From assembly GCF_023073315.1 (NCBI RefSeq), contig NZ_JADPJH010000014.1, positions 124,001 through 188,000 of the forward strand: DNA of 64,000 nucleotides, in the 5' to 3' direction. Source of the DNA: Bradyrhizobium sp. 1. Lineage in GTDB: Bacteria > Pseudomonadota > Alphaproteobacteria > Rhizobiales > Xanthobacteraceae. A program made the translations under genes and the position numbers. The notes under the pieces were generated by a model that was not told the DNA's origin, ran no database searches, and saw only the letters and a program-made list of their open reading frames with translations. Of the stretch, positions 9,548 through 18,815 are shown piece by piece (the first letter of the stretch is position 1; every line of letters starts with the position of its first letter).

Positions 9548-10537
9548 CTATTCCGCTTCCGCGGTTAGCGCCTTGGCCTTGGCGACCCACGCGTCGGCAC
9601 GGCTGGGGAGACCAACCTCTTCGCCGATCTTGTGCGCGGTGGCGTGATCGAGCTCGGCGAGCTGCCAGAAGTGGAAAATACCGAGGTCGTTGAACTTTTT
9701 CTCGATCTCGCCCGACACGCCGGGGAGCTTCTTGAGGTCGTCGGAGGTGCCGCGCGGACCGGCAAGGCCCTGGAAGCCGCTCGTGGCCGGCAGCTCTTCC
9801 GCGACCGGCCGAACCGATGCGCCGACGTCGATGCCCGAATCGCCCTGGGCGCGCGAAATGCCGTCGATCGCGGCGCGCGCGATCAGATCGCAATACAGCG
9901 CGATGGCGCGGCCGGCGTCGTCATTGCCCGGCACCACATAGGTGATGCCCTTCGGATCCGAATTGGTGTCGACGATCGCGGCGACCGGGATGTTGAGCCG
10001 CTGGGCTTCCTGGATCGCGATGTCTTCCTTGTTGGTGTCGATCACGAAGATCAGGTCGGGCAGACCGCCCATGTCCTTGATGCCACCGAGCGAACGGTCG
10101 AGCTTGTCGCGCTCGCGCTGAAGCGTCAGGCGCTCCTTCTTGGTGTAGGAGGAGGCATCACCGCCGGCGAGCACGTCGTCGAGGTGACGCAGGCGCTTGA
10201 TCGAGCCCGAGATCGTCTTCCAGTTGGTCAGCGTGCCGCCGAGCCAGCGCGAATTGACGAAGTACTGCGCGCAGCGCTTGGCAGCGTCCGCGACGCCGTC
10301 CTGCGCCTGGCGCTTGGTGCCGACGAACAGGATGCGGCCGCCCTTGGCAACGGTGTCGCTGACCGCCTGCAAGGCCGTGTGCAGCAGCGGCACGGTCTGG
10401 GCAAGGTCGACGATGTGAATGTTGTTGCGGGCGCCGAAAATGAACGGTGCCATTTTCGGATTCCAGCGGTGAGACTGGTGACCAAAGTGCACGCCAGCTT
10501 CGAGGAGCTGACGCATAGTGAAATCGGGTACTGCCAT
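9548..10537 (-). CDS. rpsB: 30S ribosomal protein S2 with C-terminal extension
   Basis: S2 is a small-subunit protein. The start ATG at 10537 opens [21 protein letters not shown], the canonical S2 N-terminus; the frame is open another 47 codons upstream but that stretch is promoter and leader. The S2 core runs to about residue 250 and is followed by about 75 extra residues (from [19 protein letters not shown]) with helix-hairpin-helix character. This extension is typical of alphaproteobacterial S2. The total is 329 residues. It is the first gene of the operon. Confidence 0.96.
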   Translation of the reverse strand: MAVPDFTMRQLLEAGVHFGHQSHRWNPKMAPFIFGARNNIHIVDLAQTVPLLHTALQAVSDTVAKGGRILFVGTKRQAQDGVADAAKRCAQYFVNSRWLGGTLTNWKTISGSIKRLRHLDDVLAGGDASSYTKKERLTLQRERDKLDRSLGGIKDMGGLPDLIFVIDTNKEDIAIQEAQRLNIPVAAIVDTNSDPKGITYVVPGNDDAGRAIALYCDLIARAAIDGISRAQGDSGIDVGASVRPVAEELPATSGFQGLAGPRGTSDDLKKLPGVSGEIEKKFNDLGIFHFWQLAELDHATAHKIGEEVGLPSRADAWVAKAKALTAEAE

Positions 10538-10650
10538 CGTTCTAATTCTCCGGTTGGTTCCTCCGGAAGCGTGTGAGCAAAACGGAGCGTTGTCGCCCCG
10601 GCTGCCACCGGACGGCCTTGTGAGCCATGCTTCCGTGTGAGATGGCGCGG

Positions 10651-10678
10651 TGTATAGCGCCATTTCGGCCAGAAGCAA
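10651..10678 (-). promoter_or_regulatory. Predicted housekeeping promoter of the rpsB operon
   Basis: On the minus strand TTGCTT (10673-10678) and TATACA (10651-10656) are separated by 16 bases. Transcription would start near 10644, giving a leader of about 105 bases before the rpsB ATG, long enough for the autoregulatory S2 leader known in other bacteria. The caspase-gene terminator lies directly upstream. Confidence 0.55.
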
Positions 10679-10684
10679 GGAAAT

Positions 10685-10725
10685 AAGGGCCTTTCGGGGG
10701 CGGTTTTCGCCCGCGAGAGGCCCTT
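10685..10725 (-). terminator. Terminator of the caspase-like gene
   Basis: AAGGGCCT (10685-10692) pairs with AGGCCCTT (10718-10725). A nested GGGCG/CGCCC stem closes most of the interior. On the minus strand the stem is followed by ATTTCC, moderately T-rich. It lies 22 bases past the stop of the caspase-like gene and just before the rpsB promoter. Confidence 0.65.
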
Positions 10726-10747
10726 TCCGTAAAGACCGCCCTGCCCC

Positions 10748-13210
10748 CTAGCACCTCGGCTGGTTGGGTGGGCACTTCTTGGGCGCCGGCGCCGCGGGAC
10801 GCGGTGGCGGGGCTGCCGGACGCGGCGGGGCGACGGCCACCCGGGGCGGCGGTGGTGGCGGAGCCGGCCGGGCCACCGGCGGCGGCGCGGGCCGGGCCAC
10901 AGCAACCGGAGCCGGTCTTGGCGGCGGAGGCGCAGCCACACGTGGCGGAGGCGCTGACACCCGCGGCGGAGGTGGCGGCGTGGGCCGCGCCACAGCCTGG
11001 GGCCGCGGTGGCGGTGCAACTGGTCTGGCCGCCTGCGGCGGGACGGGCGGACGGGTCTGCGGCCTGACCGGCTCGCGCGCGGCCAAGGGTGCTGGCGCGA
11101 CCGGTTTTCCCGCTGCAGCGGCGGGCGGTGTCCCGGCCGGCCCACGGGTTGCCGACTTGGCACGATCAGCGGGCCCGGCTCCAGGCGCGGTCTGCGCAAC
11201 CGGCGGCTTCGGCGGCTGGCCGGGCACAGCGGCCGGGTTTGTCGCATTGGGCGAGGCAGTTGCCGGAGCTGCAGCAATCGGCGCGCCCGGATGCGCCGGC
11301 GGCGTTGCACCGGGGGCCGTCGCGGTCGGCGCGGGCCTGCCGCCCGGCAAAGGCCCTGCCCCCGCCGGTGGCGCTGGCGGACCGCCACGAGCTCCGGGAA
11401 CCGGCAGCGTATTGGCGGCGGGCAGCTTGGCCTGTGGCGCAGCGCTCGGCGCCGCACCCGGCACGGCAGCCGGTGCGGCACTTGGGGCAGCGCTTGGCAC
11501 GGCACCTGGTACGGTACGTGGTCCCGCATTTGGCACCGCATTTGGCGCGACATTCGCCGGCGTCACCGGCGGTATCCCGGGCCGCGCCGTCGGCTGGATC
11601 GTCGCGCTCGGCGGCATCGGTGCCTTGCCCTGCTGGATCAGGGCGGCGCGCTGCGCGACCGCCTGCGGCACGGCCGGCCCCACCGGATTGGCGCGGCCGG
11701 CAACGGCTGGCGCGAGGCTAGCTGGTCCGGTCCCCGGTCCCCCGCCCGGCGGCGGTGCCAGCGGCCGGTTGATCACGGTGTTGATGACCGTCGTATTATG
11801 GATGTTCTGGTAGATGATGTTGTTCGGCGGCGGCGCGACATAGATCGGCGGCCTGACGAACACCGGGATCGGCACGAACAGCGGCTGCGGCAGCACGAAC
11901 AATCCGACCACGGGCAGCGGCGGCTCCAGCACGATGAAATCCGGCGGTGGCGGCGGCAGGTAATAGACCGGCGGCGGCGGTGGCGGCGCGAAGCCGAACA
12001 CGGGATCGCCGAACAGCAGCACCGGACGATCGACATAGACGATCTCCTCCGGCGGCGGAGGCGGCACGTCATAGTCGATCATCGCAAAAGTCGGCGGCGG
12101 CTCGACCGGCGCGGTGAGGATGGCGAGGCGGCGACGCGCATCGCCCGCGTGCGGGCCGCGCGAATAGCGGCGCAGATACGACCAGTAAGCTTCGGGCGTG
12201 TCGGTACGATAGGTCCGCCGCCAGGTGATCGCCTCGCGCCGCGCGGCGACGATCGCCATCACGCGCCCGGACATCGGATCATTCGGATAGGTTGCAAGAA
12301 ACTCCTCATAGGCCGGCAGCGTGTCGCGTTGGAGCGCCGCGGCATAGGCATCCTGCACGCCGAGATCGCGGATCGGCTTGCTCCTGATGGCGGCGACCTG
12401 GTCGGGTGCCGTCGCCGGCGGAGGCGCGTCGGGCCCGCGCTCGAAGAAGGAGAACGGCGCCGATATCTTCTGCTCGTTCCAGGGTACCTGTGCGCCCTTG
12501 CTGGCCTCGTTGACGCGCAACCGGAGCCGGTCGAACACCTCAGCCAGCGGCAGGCCGCCGGTGCGGATCATCTCGGCAAGCGACTGCGCGTAGATGCCGT
12601 ACGGGCCGGGCTCTTCCGGCGCCACCGTGCCGGGCGCGGCATTGAATGCGATCAGCATGTTCGGATCGGGCTCGACCAGAGCGAGCCCGCTGGCGATCGG
12701 CTGGCCGCCCTCGATGAAGGGCTGCGCGCGGGCCGCATCGAGCACGAGGATGTTGGCCTTGAGCGGAAGCGCCGCAAGCTGTCGCGCATAGTCGCTGATG
12801 CGCAAGGCCTCGGTCGGAATGTCGGTGTCGCGGGTGACGTTGGAATCGACCGGAACGAAATAGTTCTCACCGGCAAGCTGTACGCCGTAGCCGGCGAGAT
12901 AGATCATCGCGACGGTGCCGGGTCCCGAGGCCTGCGCCTTCTGGATGAAGTCGCGAAAACTCTTGCGCAGCGTGTCGCCGTCGAGATCGCGCGCGCCGAC
13001 GACGTCGAAGCCCGCCGCCTGTAGCGTCTGCGCGATCAGGCCGGCATCGTTCGCGGTCGTCGCCAGCGGCGACTTGGCATAGGCGCCGTTGCCGACCACG
13101 AGCGCGATGCGCTTTTCCTGCTGCTGCGCACGCGCCGGATCTGGCGCGCCTGCGGCGAGGAACAGGATCGGCAGGAGAAAACAGAGGAAGGCCTTGAGCG
13201 TCCCACGCAT
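10748..13210 (-). CDS. Exported caspase-fold (peptidase C14-like) protein lacking the catalytic dyad, with long Pro/Ala-rich tail
   Basis: The frame opens upstream, but the ATG at 13210 begins a clear Sec signal peptide ending near ARAQ (residue 29), giving 820 residues. Residues about 33-260 are a caspase p20-like domain: RIALVVGNGAYAKSPLATT, IYLAGYGVQ, ENYFVPVDSN and LVLDAARAQPF. In active family members the two catalytic sites read GHG and DACR. Here the His position is Tyr108 and the Cys position is Ala160, so the protein should be proteolytically dead. A linker with tandem Tyr/Trp-rich segments (about 320-410) leads into some 400 residues dominated by Pro and Ala, a low-complexity tail that may bind peptidoglycan or protein partners. 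It is transcribed toward rpsB but has its own terminator. Function unknown; a structural or scaffold role is inference. Confidence 0.85.
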   Translation of the reverse strand: MRGTLKAFLCFLLPILFLAAGAPDPARAQQQEKRIALVVGNGAYAKSPLATTANDAGLIAQTLQAAGFDVVGARDLDGDTLRKSFRDFIQKAQASGPGTVAMIYLAGYGVQLAGENYFVPVDSNVTRDTDIPTEALRISDYARQLAALPLKANILVLDAARAQPFIEGGQPIASGLALVEPDPNMLIAFNAAPGTVAPEEPGPYGIYAQSLAEMIRTGGLPLAEVFDRLRLRVNEASKGAQVPWNEQKISAPFSFFERGPDAPPPATAPDQVAAIRSKPIRDLGVQDAYAAALQRDTLPAYEEFLATYPNDPMSGRVMAIVAARREAITWRRTYRTDTPEAYWSYLRRYSRGPHAGDARRRLAILTAPVEPPPTFAMIDYDVPPPPPEEIVYVDRPVLLFGDPVFGFAPPPPPPVYYLPPPPPDFIVLEPPLPVVGLFVLPQPLFVPIPVFVRPPIYVAPPPNNIIYQNIHNTTVINTVINRPLAPPPGGGPGTGPASLAPAVAGRANPVGPAVPQAVAQRAALIQQGKAPMPPSATIQPTARPGIPPVTPANVAPNAVPNAGPRTVPGAVPSAAPSAAPAAVPGAAPSAAPQAKLPAANTLPVPGARGGPPAPPAGAGPLPGGRPAPTATAPGATPPAHPGAPIAAAPATASPNATNPAAVPGQPPKPPVAQTAPGAGPADRAKSATRGPAGTPPAAAAGKPVAPAPLAAREPVRPQTRPPVPPQAARPVAPPPRPQAVARPTPPPPPRVSAPPPRVAAPPPPRPAPVAVARPAPPPVARPAPPPPPPRVAVAPPRPAAPPPRPAAPAPKKCPPNQPRC

Positions 13211-13394
13211 GGCTTGTGCCCGCTTTTGTCGTTGAGGTGCCACCACGCATAAGACGCGCGGCTGGCTGAATGGCACTTGAACGAAAAGCGCCGATTGAGG
13301 CGGCGGCATGGCGCCCCCGCCTTCTATCAAACCCCTGCGTCAGACGCGCGTAAGCCTCGCGACCGCACTCGCGGCGCGAGCCCCCGCGGGTCGT

Positions 13395-14135
13395 TCAGCC
13401 CTGCGCGATCAGATCGACCGTGCCCGTTGTGAGCCGATAGATGCCGCCGACGACCTTCAGCTTGCCCTGCTCCACGGCGGCATTGAGGATCGGCGCGGCC
13501 GTCTTCAGCTTGGCGATGTTGTCGATCACGTTCTGCCGGATCGCCTTGTCGAGGACGTCCCCGCCCTGCTGCATCGCAGCCTTGGCGGCGGGTGCGATCG
13601 CGTCGACCAGCGAGGGAATATGTCCCGGCGGCGGCTTGTCGTCCTTGATCGCCTTCAGCGTCGCATCGACCGCGCCGCAGGCATCATGGCCGAGCACGAG
13701 GATCAGCGGCGCACTCAGCACCGCGACCGCATATTCCATGCTGGCAATGGTCTCGGTGCCGGCAAAATTTCCGGCGACGCGGCAGACAAAGAGATCGCCG
13801 CGGCCGGTGTCGAAGGCGTATTCCGGCGCGATGCGCGAATCGGCGCAGCTCAACACGGCGGCGAATGGGTTCTGTCCGCCGGCCAGTGCCTCGCGCTCGT
13901 GCTTGAAATCATGCCGCCGTGATACGCCCGAGACGTAGCGCGCGTTGCCTTCCATCAATCGCTTCAGCGACGCGTCGGGCGACAGCACGTTCTGCGGCTT
14001 TGGTGGCGCTTTGGTGTCCTTGGCGAAGGCCTCGCCGGCAAAGGCCAGCCCGAGAGCGGATGCAGTGAGAAACACTGCCGACCGCCGCGAGGGGGCACGA
14101 CAATCAAACGGACTCTCAGAGCACTTGGCGCACAT
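13395..14135 (-). CDS. Exported beta-class carbonic anhydrase
   Basis: It interconverts carbon dioxide and bicarbonate. The N-terminus has a Tat-like signal, SRRSAVFLTASALGLAFA (residues 16-33), so the enzyme is predicted to be periplasmic. Zinc ligands of the beta class are present: Cys97 in the CADSR motif with the Asp99/Arg101 dyad, and His150 and Cys153 in GHDACGAV. Length is 246 residues including the leader. It is 185 bases from the caspase-like gene on the same strand, with no clear sign of co-transcription. Confidence 0.92.
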   Translation of the reverse strand: MCAKCSESPFDCRAPSRRSAVFLTASALGLAFAGEAFAKDTKAPPKPQNVLSPDASLKRLMEGNARYVSGVSRRHDFKHEREALAGGQNPFAAVLSCADSRIAPEYAFDTGRGDLFVCRVAGNFAGTETIASMEYAVAVLSAPLILVLGHDACGAVDATLKAIKDDKPPPGHIPSLVDAIAPAAKAAMQQGGDVLDKAIRQNVIDNIAKLKTAAPILNAAVEQGKLKVVGGIYRLTTGTVDLIAQG

Positions 14136-14212
14136 GGTTCGCTCCTCGCCTCAATGGTTGGACGATCAGCACAGACCTGCGGGCTGCGCTAGCGTCACGA
14201 AACCCTGCGCCT

Positions 14213-14734
14213 TTACTGCGCCAGCCGCAACTCCGCGATCGTCGTTCGCGCGGCGGTCTCATCGAGCGCCAGAAAATCCATCGGCCCCTGGTTCTTGTAA
14301 CCGGCCGTCATCGCGAGCGTGAGACCATAGCCCAGCACTCCCGTGCTCGCATTCGCGATCACCGCATTCTTCCGGTCGCTGAAGCGCGCCACGAAAAACA
14401 CGGTCTGTCCCGATTGCGCTGCGAAATCGACGCGCGTGACGCCCGGGAAACCCATCTCCTGCGCCACGAATTGGTGCGGGCCGGCCGGACGATCGACGTA
14501 GACATAGGTCCCGGTCTTGAGGCCCGTGAGCGGCGTACCATCGAGGGTGAAATCAAAGGCCCCATCGGCGAGGCCGCCATAGCCTTTTTCGCGCAGCACG
14601 ACGACGCGTGCCTGCCCCGCCTTCGGCGGCCCGACCTTTCGCAAGGTCTCCGAATAATCCAGCCCGCTCCTCGCGGTCTCACAACCACACAGCAATGCCG
14701 CCGCCATCAGCAGCACCAGCCCACGCAGCAACAT
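14213..14734 (-). CDS. DUF2846-type lipoprotein
   Basis: A 173-residue protein with a lipobox LLCGC near residue 18, so it should be lipidated and tethered in the envelope. The body has the DUF2846 pattern: RVVVLREKGYGG, a LDGTPLTGLKTGTYVYVDRPAGPH block and a TVFFVARF strand. The first ATG is at 14734 (a TTG codon precedes it in frame). No biochemical role is known for the family. It stands alone between the carbonic anhydrase and dnaE. Confidence 0.75.
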   Translation of the reverse strand: MLLRGLVLLMAAALLCGCETARSGLDYSETLRKVGPPKAGQARVVVLREKGYGGLADGAFDFTLDGTPLTGLKTGTYVYVDRPAGPHQFVAQEMGFPGVTRVDFAAQSGQTVFFVARFSDRKNAVIANASTGVLGYGLTLAMTAGYKNQGPMDFLALDETAARTTIAELRLAQ

Positions 14735-14851
14735 CAAGCGCCCCCAGAAACTTCCCCGGGGATCATGCTAGCCGGAATCAGCGAAAGGTTGCAACCGTCC
14801 CAATATGACAACTTCATAAATACCGGGCCGGCCGCAACGCGCGCCGATCGG

Positions 14852-17800
14852 CTACAGCTGCTGCACATCCACGACGCCCGCAACCGCCTTGATGGCGCCT
14901 GCGATCTGCGGCGAGACCTTGAAACGGCCGGGCAGCTTCATCTCCACCTCGGTCTCGAGATCGAGCATCATCACCAGCGAGACCTCGCCGTCGCCGCTCG
15001 AGCGCGGCGCGATGCCGGGGCTGCCGATCTTTGGCGCGGCGCCGTTCGTGCCCGCGACCTCGGGACCGGCCAGACGCTTGGCGATCGAGTCCAGCGGCTT
15101 GGTATCGCGCACGAAGATGCGCAGGCCCTTCTGTGTCTTGGCGGCGGCATCATCCAGCGGCTCGGCATGCAGCACGCGCGCACGCACGTCCTCGCCCTGG
15201 AGCTCGGCCCCCAGTTGAAGCAGCACGGCGGCGCCCGGCTCCAGCACGTCGCGATATTGCGCGAGCCCCTCGGAGAACAGCACCGCCTCAAAGTGGCCCG
15301 TGGGATCGGAAAGTCCCATGATGCCCATCTTGTTGCCGGTCTTGGTGCGCCGCTCCATGCGCGACACGACCGTGGCAGCGACCTTGCCGGCGGTGGCGCC
15401 GGTCTTCACCGCGCGCGAGAACTCGGCCCATGACTGCACGCGCAGGCGCTTCAGGACGGTCGCGTAATCGTCGAGCGGATGGCCCGACAGGAAGAAGCCG
15501 ATGGCATCATATTCGCGGCGCAACCGCTCGGCCGCCAGCCACGGCTCGATCTGCGGCAGCATGATGGTCGGCGCATCCGCCGAGCTGCCGAACATATCGT
15601 TCTGGCCGATGGTCTCGGCCTGATGCGCGCGCTGGCAGGCGGCAAGGATCGCATCCGCACCGGCGAAGACGCGGGCACGGTTCGGCTCCAGCGTGTCGAA
15701 GGCGCCGGCTGCGGCGAGACTTTCGATGATGCGCTTGTTGACCGCGCGCGGATTGACCCGCGCGGCGAAGTCGGCGAGCGAGGTGAACAGCCCCTTCTTC
15801 GTCCGCTCCTCGATGATCTGCTCGACGGCCTGGATACCGACGCCCTTGAGCGCTGCGAGCGCGTAATAGATCGTCTTCTCGCCGACCTCGAAGGTCGCGC
15901 CCGAACGGTTGATGTTCGGCGGCTCGAGCTTGATGCCGAGGCGTTGCGCCTCGGAACGGAATTCGGAGAGCTTGTCCGTGTTGTTCAGATCGAGCGTCAT
16001 CGACGCCGCAATGAACTCCACCGGATAATGCGCCTTCATGTAGGCGGTGTGATAGGACACCAGCGCGTAGGCCGCCGCGTGGCTCTTGTTGAAGCCGTAG
16101 TCGGCGAATTTCGCCAGCAGCTCGAAGATGGTGTCGGCCTGCCCCTTCGGCACGCCGTTCTTCACCGCGCCCGCAACGAAGATCTCGCGCTGCTTCTCCA
16201 TCTCGGCGCGGATCTTCTTGCCCATGGCGCGGCGCAGCAGGTCGGCGTCGCCGAGCGAATAGCCCGACATCACCTGCGCGATCTGCATCACCTGTTCCTG
16301 GTAGATGATGACGCCGAAGGTTTCCTTGAGGATCGGCTCCAGCACGGGATGCAGATATTCCGGCTCCTCGTCACCATGCTTGCGCGCACAATAGGTCGGG
16401 ATGTTCGCCATCGGACCCGGGCGATACAGCGCGACCAGCGCGATGATGTCCTCGAAACGGTCGGGCCGCATGTCCACCAGCGCGCGCCGCATGCCCTGGC
16501 TTTCAACCTGGAACACGCCGACCACCTCGCCGCGCGCCAGCATCTGGTAGCTGTCGGCATCGTCGATCGGCAGCGTCGCCAGATCGACATGGATGTCGCG
16601 CGGCTTGAGCAGTTTGCAGGCGACGTCGAGCACCGTCAGCGTCTTCAGGCCGAGGAAGTCGAACTTCACGAGGCCCGCCGGTTCGACCCATTTCATGTTG
16701 AACTGGGTCACCGGCATGTCCGACTTCGGATCGCGGTACATCGGCACGAGTTCGCTCAAGGGGCGATCGCCGATCACGATGCCGGCCGCGTGCGTCGAGG
16801 CGTGGCGGGTCAGGCCCTCGAGGCGCTGCGCGATGTCGAAGGCGCGCGCCACCACCGGATCTTCATCGCGAAACGCCTGAAGCTTTGGCTCGCTCTCGAT
16901 CGCGGCCGCCAGCGTGACGGGCGCGGCCGGATTCTGCGGCACCAGCTTGGTCAGCTTGTCGACCTGGCCGTAAGGCATTTGCAGCACGCGGCCGACGTCG
17001 CGCAGCACGCCGCGCGCCTGCAGCGTTCCGAAGGTGATGATCTGCGCGACCTGGTCGCGGCCGTAACGCTCCTGGACGTACTTGATCACCTCGCCGCGGC
17101 GGTCCTGGCAGAAGTCGATGTCGAAGTCCGGCATCGAGACGCGTTCCGGATTGAGAAAGCGCTCGAACAGCAGGCCGAACTTGATCGGGTCGAGGTCGGT
17201 GATGGTCAGCGCCCAGGCCACCAGCGAGCCTGCGCCGGAGCCGCGGCCCGGACCGACGGGAATGCCTTGGCCCTTCGCCCATTTGATGAAGTCGGCCACG
17301 ATCAGGAAGTAGCCCGCGTACTTCATGCGCATGATGACGTCGAGCTCGAACGCCAGGCGCTTGTTATAGTCCTCGTCCGTCGTGCCCTGCGACAGGCCGT
17401 GCACGCGCAGGCGGTTGGCAAGCCCCTCCTCCGCCTGGCGCTTCAACTCGGCCGCCTCGACCGCGGCGGCATCGGAGCTTGCGGCGGCGCCGACCGTGAA
17501 GAACGGCAGGATCGGCTTGCGCGTCATCGGGCGGAACGAGCAGCGCTCGGCGATCTCGACCGTCGAGGCCAGCGCCTCCGGAATGTCGGCGAACAGCACC
17601 GCCATTTCTGCACGCGTCTTGAAACGGTGATCGGGCGTCAGCTGCAAGCGATCGGTCTCGGCGATCAGCCGGCCGCCGGCGATGCACAGCAGCGCATCAT
17701 GCGCCTCGTAATCGTCGGTCGACGCGAAATACGGCTCGTTGGTCGCGACCAGCGGCAGGCCCTTGGCGTAGGCGATGTCGATCAGCGCGCTCTCGACGCG

Positions 17801-18355
17801 CCGCTCCTTGTCGAGATTGTGCCGCTGCAATTCGATGTAGAGCCGGTCACCGAACAGGCCGGCGAGTCGCTCGCAGCGCGCGGCCGCAACCTCGGCCTGA
17901 CCGCTCGCAAGCGCGAGCGAGATTGGCCCGTCCGGGCCGCCGGTCAGTGCGATCAGACCTTCGGTCTCGCCGTCGAACCAATCGAATTTGATGAACGGCG
18001 CGTGGCTGTCGGGCGATTCGAGGAACGCGCGGGAATTCAGCCGCATCAGGCTGCGGTAACCGCGCTCCTGCGCGGCGAGCAGCACCACGCGCGAGGGCGG
18101 AAGCGCGTTGCGCGCGTTAGGATCCTGGTCGCCGAAATCGATCGCGAGTTCGCAGCCGACGATCGGCTGGATGCCGGAGCCCGCCATCTTGTCGGAGAAC
18201 TCCAGCGCGCCGAACAGATTGTCGGTGTCGGTCAGCGCCAGCGCCGGCTGGTGGTCTTTCTTGGCAAGCTCGGCGAGCTTGGCGATCTTGATCGAGCCCT
18301 TGAGCAGCGAATAGGCCGAGTGAACGTGAAGGTGGACAAATCCGGCGCTCGGCAT
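14852..18355 (-). CDS. dnaE: DNA polymerase III subunit alpha
   Basis: This is the replicative polymerase, 1167 residues. The N-terminal PHP domain starts FVHLHVHSAYSLLKGS. The C-family polymerase core has the catalytic Asp motif PDFDIDFCQDRR and GPGRGSGAGSLVAW. Tandem helix-hairpin-helix and OB-fold regions follow (MGIMGLSDPTGHFEAVLFSE). It is intact with no frameshift. In many related genomes dnaE lies close to lolD, lolE and proS; here those genes are 25 kb away at 43.9-47.2 kb. Confidence 0.97.
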   Translation of the reverse strand: MPSAGFVHLHVHSAYSLLKGSIKIAKLAELAKKDHQPALALTDTDNLFGALEFSDKMAGSGIQPIVGCELAIDFGDQDPNARNALPPSRVVLLAAQERGYRSLMRLNSRAFLESPDSHAPFIKFDWFDGETEGLIALTGGPDGPISLALASGQAEVAAARCERLAGLFGDRLYIELQRHNLDKERRVESALIDIAYAKGLPLVATNEPYFASTDDYEAHDALLCIAGGRLIAETDRLQLTPDHRFKTRAEMAVLFADIPEALASTVEIAERCSFRPMTRKPILPFFTVGAAASSDAAAVEAAELKRQAEEGLANRLRVHGLSQGTTDEDYNKRLAFELDVIMRMKYAGYFLIVADFIKWAKGQGIPVGPGRGSGAGSLVAWALTITDLDPIKFGLLFERFLNPERVSMPDFDIDFCQDRRGEVIKYVQERYGRDQVAQIITFGTLQARGVLRDVGRVLQMPYGQVDKLTKLVPQNPAAPVTLAAAIESEPKLQAFRDEDPVVARAFDIAQRLEGLTRHASTHAAGIVIGDRPLSELVPMYRDPKSDMPVTQFNMKWVEPAGLVKFDFLGLKTLTVLDVACKLLKPRDIHVDLATLPIDDADSYQMLARGEVVGVFQVESQGMRRALVDMRPDRFEDIIALVALYRPGPMANIPTYCARKHGDEEPEYLHPVLEPILKETFGVIIYQEQVMQIAQVMSGYSLGDADLLRRAMGKKIRAEMEKQREIFVAGAVKNGVPKGQADTIFELLAKFADYGFNKSHAAAYALVSYHTAYMKAHYPVEFIAASMTLDLNNTDKLSEFRSEAQRLGIKLEPPNINRSGATFEVGEKTIYYALAALKGVGIQAVEQIIEERTKKGLFTSLADFAARVNPRAVNKRIIESLAAAGAFDTLEPNRARVFAGADAILAACQRAHQAETIGQNDMFGSSADAPTIMLPQIEPWLAAERLRREYDAIGFFLSGHPLDDYATVLKRLRVQSWAEFSRAVKTGATAGKVAATVVSRMERRTKTGNKMGIMGLSDPTGHFEAVLFSEGLAQYRDVLEPGAAVLLQLGAELQGEDVRARVLHAEPLDDAAAKTQKGLRIFVRDTKPLDSIAKRLAGPEVAGTNGAAPKIGSPGIAPRSSGDGEVSLVMMLDLETEVEMKLPGRFKVSPQIAGAIKAVAGVVDVQQL

Positions 18356-18543
18356 GGTCGGCTGACGGCCTCTTGCAGATGAGATGGAGCGGTCGCCGGC
18401 TCCAGGAGATTATGGGAGCACCCTGCCCCCACCCGGCCGACTCGCCTCACAATGGTGGGGTGTCGCGCTGCCAGAGTCCACGCCGGAGCAGCCGATCAGC
18501 CGCGTCGTCCCACTTTTCCCCAGGCCTGCCCCAGAGCCGGGAA

Positions 18544-18642
18544 TCAGAGTTGCGGTATGACTTGGGCCCAGATCGCGATCATTCCGACGAACAGCGCGAT
18601 CGACGCCAGGGCTGCGGCTTCTTCCACGAAAATCCTGAACAT
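18544..18642 (-). CDS. 32-residue single-pass membrane peptide
   Basis: A small gene with ATG at 18642 and GGAG six bases upstream. It encodes a 32-residue peptide with an acidic N-terminus (MFRIFVEEAA) and one hydrophobic helix (ASIALFVGMIAIWAQVI), ending in PQL. An ATG four codons upstream (18654) overlaps the ribosome-binding site, so the shorter form is preferred. The amphipathic start, membrane helix and strong start context argue for a real small membrane protein. Function unknown. Confidence 0.6.
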   Translation of the reverse strand: MFRIFVEEAAALASIALFVGMIAIWAQVIPQL

Positions 18643-18760
18643 GGCTTGCTCCATCACTAGAACGTATGAAGAACATTGTTCTCATTTCGTTCTTTGGAGT
18701 CAAGCGCTCTCGCTTATCTCAAAATGCGATGGTTAACTCGCTGAATTCAAACAATAAAAA

Positions 18761-18785
18761 AAGCCCCGGCCAGCGGCCGGGGCTT
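18761..18785 (-). terminator. Rho-independent terminator of the outer-membrane protein gene
   Basis: A perfect 11-bp stem, AAGCCCCGGCC (18761-18771) and GGCCGGGGCTT (18775-18785), with a three-base loop. On the minus strand it is followed by TTTTTTATTG. It lies 30 bases past the stop of the barrel protein gene. Confidence 0.93.
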
Positions 18786-18815
18786 TCGACAACCGCTCGA
18801 AATGAGCGATCAGTC

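Noticed and set aside
10764-11813. Gly-rich plus-strand frame opposite the caspase-gene tail
   Set aside because: Mirror of the Pro/Ala low-complexity region; no start context, and the sense frame has a signal peptide and caspase domain.
15479-18382. 967-codon plus-strand frame opposite dnaE
   Set aside because: Long only because G/C-ending codons suppress stops on the opposite strand; composition is not protein-like and dnaE is unambiguous.
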